This document shows positions 62,026-64,000 of a DNA stretch of 64,000 nt, piece by piece; position 1 is the first letter of the stretch; each line of letters opens with the position of its first letter. The stretch lies in contig NZ_BAFU01000049.1 of the NCBI RefSeq assembly GCF_000308495.1, positions 35,490-99,489 of the forward strand, given 5' to 3'. Below the pieces are notes generated by a model. That model saw nothing but the letters and a program-made list of their open reading frames with translations, did not search any database and was not told the DNA's origin. Position numbers and translations under genes: made by a program. The stretch comes from Nocardia brevicatena NBRC 12119. Its GTDB lineage: Bacteria > Actinomycetota > Actinomycetes > Mycobacteriales > Mycobacteriaceae.

Positions 62026-62326
62026 CGAAAAATCATAGGATGAATGACCGGTGGCAGGAAAAGATGTGAGGCGCGTTACGCATTCGTCTCGGTATCGGAG
62101 TCGCTGAACGCCCGCCCGTTTGACCGCCGGCAGAGGGGGAATGCGCGGTCTGGCACCGTGATCCCCAGCAAGGCAGCAGGAACCGACCCGACCTACGGTT
62201 GAGCGCCCGCATGTCCACGGTGGCTCCGGTGGGTGATTCCGCCGGGCCTCGTGCCGGTGGTGCCGTACTCGGAATGACCTCTGGGCGCTCGACCTACCCG
62301 TCGTATCCGAAGCCGAGGAGAAGATC
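62026..62326. other. 301-bp divergent promoter region
   Basis: It separates the MFS gene (leaderless, TATGAT box) from the serine hydrolase gene, whose ATG at 62327 has GAGGAG at good spacing. No palindrome or small gene stands out. Confidence 0.4.
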
Positions 62327-63079
62327 ATGAGCTACCGAACCGTAGCGCCCGCTGTCCTGATCGCCGCCGCCTGCTTCGCAGCGGTACCCGCGCCGGCATT
62401 CGCGCAGCCGGGCCCCGGACAGGGCACCGCGATAGCATCGTCGGACAGCGTGCCTCCGCGCAGCGCCATATCCCTGCGCACCCCGATCGGTATCGAATGG
62501 GGTACGGCGAACGAGAACGAACCGCGCAGCGCGCTGTCGATGTCCAAGCTCTATCTGGCCGATTACGCCCTGCGTCACGGCGACGGTTCCGCCGAGGACC
62601 GCGTCAACGCCGAACGGATGATCCGCTACTCCGACGATGCCGCCGCGGATGCCGTCGAGGCCAAGTACCCGCAGGCCATCGCCGTGATCGCCGCCGAGTA
62701 CGGTCTGGAGCAGACGAGCCCCGGCGCCGGGTGGGGCACCTCGACCACCAGCACCGCCGATCTCGCCGACTTCCTCACCGCCAAACAAACCACCGACCCC
62801 ACTTCCCCCATTCTCGGCTGGATGGCCATCGCCGCACCGACCGCCGCCGACGGCACCCGCCAGGACTGGGGGACCGCCACCCTTCCCGGTGTCCAGGGCA
62901 GCAAATGGGGCTGGTCCGATATGGCGCCGCCGGAGGTCGCCTCGGCGTCCTTCGGCCCCGGTTTCTCGGTGGCCGCGCATACCCGCGGCGGCCCGGCGGA
63001 CCAGACCGCCGATGTAATGGGCGCGTTGTCGGAGATGATCCTCGATGTGCTGGGCATTCCACCCGTCATGGTTCGGTAG
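62327..63079 (+). CDS. Secreted serine hydrolase (beta-lactamase-like fold)
   Basis: 250 residues. A signal peptide (APAVLIAAACFAAVPAPAFA) is cleaved near residue 26. The active-site motif SMSK (Ser71, Lys74) follows NEPRSAL, as in class A beta-lactamases and DD-peptidases; a helical domain with IRYSDDAAADAV (SDN-like position) and a late GWSDMAPPEVASASFG follow. A clear KTG box is missing: SKWGWSD occupies that place. It may be a cell-wall hydrolase rather than a beta-lactamase. It converges with the PBP gene 19 bp away. Confidence 0.78.
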   Translation: MSYRTVAPAVLIAAACFAAVPAPAFAQPGPGQGTAIASSDSVPPRSAISLRTPIGIEWGTANENEPRSALSMSKLYLADYALRHGDGSAEDRVNAERMIRYSDDAAADAVEAKYPQAIAVIAAEYGLEQTSPGAGWGTSTTSTADLADFLTAKQTTDPTSPILGWMAIAAPTAADGTRQDWGTATLPGVQGSKWGWSDMAPPEVASASFGPGFSVAAHTRGGPADQTADVMGALSEMILDVLGIPPVMVR

Positions 63080-63098
63080 CCCGACCGTTGCCCAGGGG

Positions 63099-64000
63099 TT
63101 ATCGCGTCGCTCGCAACATCCGCCCCGCCGCCTCGACAGCGGGCCCCGAGCTGCCCGCGTCGGCGACGAGGACCGCGAACGCCAGATCGTCCCGGATTCC
63201 GACGAACCAGCCGTGCGCGGTGCTGTTGTCGCCGTACTCGGCGGTGCCGGTCTTGCCCAGCAGACCGGGGATATCGGCCAGCTGCGTGGCCGTTCCCGCG
63301 GTGACGGTTTCACGCATCATGGTTTTCAACCGGTCGGTCACCGCGGTGGGCAGCGGCTGCGGGGTGCGATCGGGTTTGCCCGGCGAACCGGACACCAGCA
63401 CCGGCGCGGGGGTGGAGCCGTGTGCGATCGATGCGGCGACCAGAGCCATACCGAATGGCGATGCCGTCACCTGTCCCTGTCCGATACCGGCCTCCACCCG
63501 TTGCGCCGGATCCTGCGCGACAGGCACGCTGCCGGTGACGGTGGTCAGGCCCGGTGTCACATAGTCGACGCCGAGGCCGAGGCGTTCGGCGGTGCCGGTC
63601 AGCGCCTGTGACGGCAGCCGGACGGCGAGTTCGGCCATGGTGGTGTTGCAGGAGCGGGCGAACGCCGTGTGCAGCGGCACCTGCCCGAGATCGAAATTGT
63701 CGTCGTTGGGGATGCGGCGGCCCTCGATATCGGCCACACCGGGACAGGGCAGCACGGTATCCGGGCCGGCGAGCCCCGCGTCCAGCGCCGCGGCGGTGGT
63801 GATGGTCTTGAAAGTGGAACCGGGGGGATACAGACCGGTGAGCGCGATCGGCCCCTCACCGTCGGCGGCCGCGTTCTGGGCGACGGCGACGATCTCGCCG
63901 GTGGAGGGCCGCACGGCCACGATCGCCGCGGGCCGGTCGACCGGGCCGAGCGCCGTTTCCGCCGCGCGCTGCAGTCCGATGTCGATGGTGGACCGGATAT
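63099..64000 (-). CDS. Penicillin-binding protein transpeptidase domain, C-terminal part
   Basis: The frame is open to the right edge, so the N-terminus lies outside the window. About 300 residues are seen. STIDIGLQRAAETALG is the usual lead-in, then the SxxK motif in YPPGSTFKTI, the SxN motif in FARSCNTTMAEL and KTGTAEYGDNSTAHGWFVG with the KTG box. All three penicillin-binding motifs are intact. The protein cross-links peptidoglycan outside the membrane. It resembles the actinobacterial class B PBP lipoprotein group (Rv2864c-like), but the N-terminal domain needed to confirm this is not in the window. Confidence 0.88.
   Translation of the reverse strand, partial: IRSTIDIGLQRAAETALGPVDRPAAIVAVRPSTGEIVAVAQNAAADGEGPIALTGLYPPGSTFKTITTAAALDAGLAGPDTVLPCPGVADIEGRRIPNDDNFDLGQVPLHTAFARSCNTTMAELAVRLPSQALTGTAERLGLGVDYVTPGLTTVTGSVPVAQDPAQRVEAGIGQGQVTASPFGMALVAASIAHGSTPAPVLVSGSPGKPDRTPQPLPTAVTDRLKTMMRETVTAGTATQLADIPGLLGKTGTAEYGDNSTAHGWFVGIRDDLAFAVLVADAGSSGPAVEAAGRMLRATR

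Overview
The window reads as a chromosomal segment of a high-GC actinomycete, most likely Nocardia or a close Nocardiaceae relative. The signs are GC-rich codon use with many GTG starts, leaderless-looking starts, ATGA stop/start overlaps, an LppU/SCO3897-like lipoprotein, a DUF3556 membrane protein, dense acyl-CoA chemistry and several cytochrome P450s. I see no rRNA, tRNA, CRISPR array, insertion sequence or prophage. Family names come from motif recognition by eye, not from a search.

Layout. (1) 1-624 is the tail of an alpha/beta-hydrolase. (2) 820-8446 is an oxygenase island: a frameshifted P450, a small monooxygenase-like barrel protein, an SRPBCC protein, a Rieske oxygenase, a second P450 and a DUF3556 membrane protein. 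Its two divergent promoter regions share a palindrome (2920 and 6337). (3) 8745-13193 has an amidohydrolase/CoA-transferase pair, an unusual crotonase and a dienelactone hydrolase. (4) 13425-16194 is a PepSY gene divergent from a response regulator/histidine kinase pair, with three phased repeats between them. (5) 16684-19123 has a HAD hydrolase and ilvD.

(6) 19681-31029 is the most interesting part. A cyclase-family hydrolase and an acyl-CoA ligase, then, on the other strand, a TetR regulator, CoA-transferase, HMG-CoA-lyase-like enzyme, NTF2-like protein, ACAD10/11-like acyl-CoA dehydrogenase and an APH-like kinase fused to a DUF6285/LvaB-like domain, and then a VOC protein and a carboxymuconolactone-decarboxylase-like protein. 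The same roughly 21-bp operator lies at the cyclase start (19681) and upstream of tetR (29617), tying the block together. By analogy with levulinate catabolism (LvaABCE) and mammalian ACAD10/11, I propose a pathway that phosphorylates 4-hydroxyacyl-CoAs, converts them to 3-hydroxyacyl-CoAs and cleaves the product with the lyase.

(7) 31096-38213 has a TRIC channel, an M20 amidohydrolase, an ABC-F protein preceded by a 13-codon leader peptide and hairpin, a general-stress protein, a luciferase-like monooxygenase and an ion permease. (8) 38416-43443 is a signalling module: a receiver-PP2C phosphatase, a CHASE3 histidine kinase, a stand-alone receiver, a STAS protein and two RsbW-like ATPases. 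(9) 43519-53911 has an orphan Rieske tail, a thioesterase, a DUF4132 protein with a small upstream partner, a flavin monooxygenase, secreted proteins, an SRPBCC protein and an amino-acid permease.

(10) 54008-58893 is a decay zone. It holds a chimeric frameshifted aldehyde dehydrogenase, a GntR remnant fused to an RraA remnant, and an internally deleted MHS-type transporter, with intact small membrane proteins between them. (11) 59044-64000 has a lipoprotein, a P450 relic, a candidate small gene with its own Shine-Dalgarno and terminator, an MFS exporter, a serine hydrolase and the C-terminal part of a penicillin-binding protein. Several frameshifts look like one-base losses in short homopolymers, so some 'broken' genes may be sequencing artefacts.
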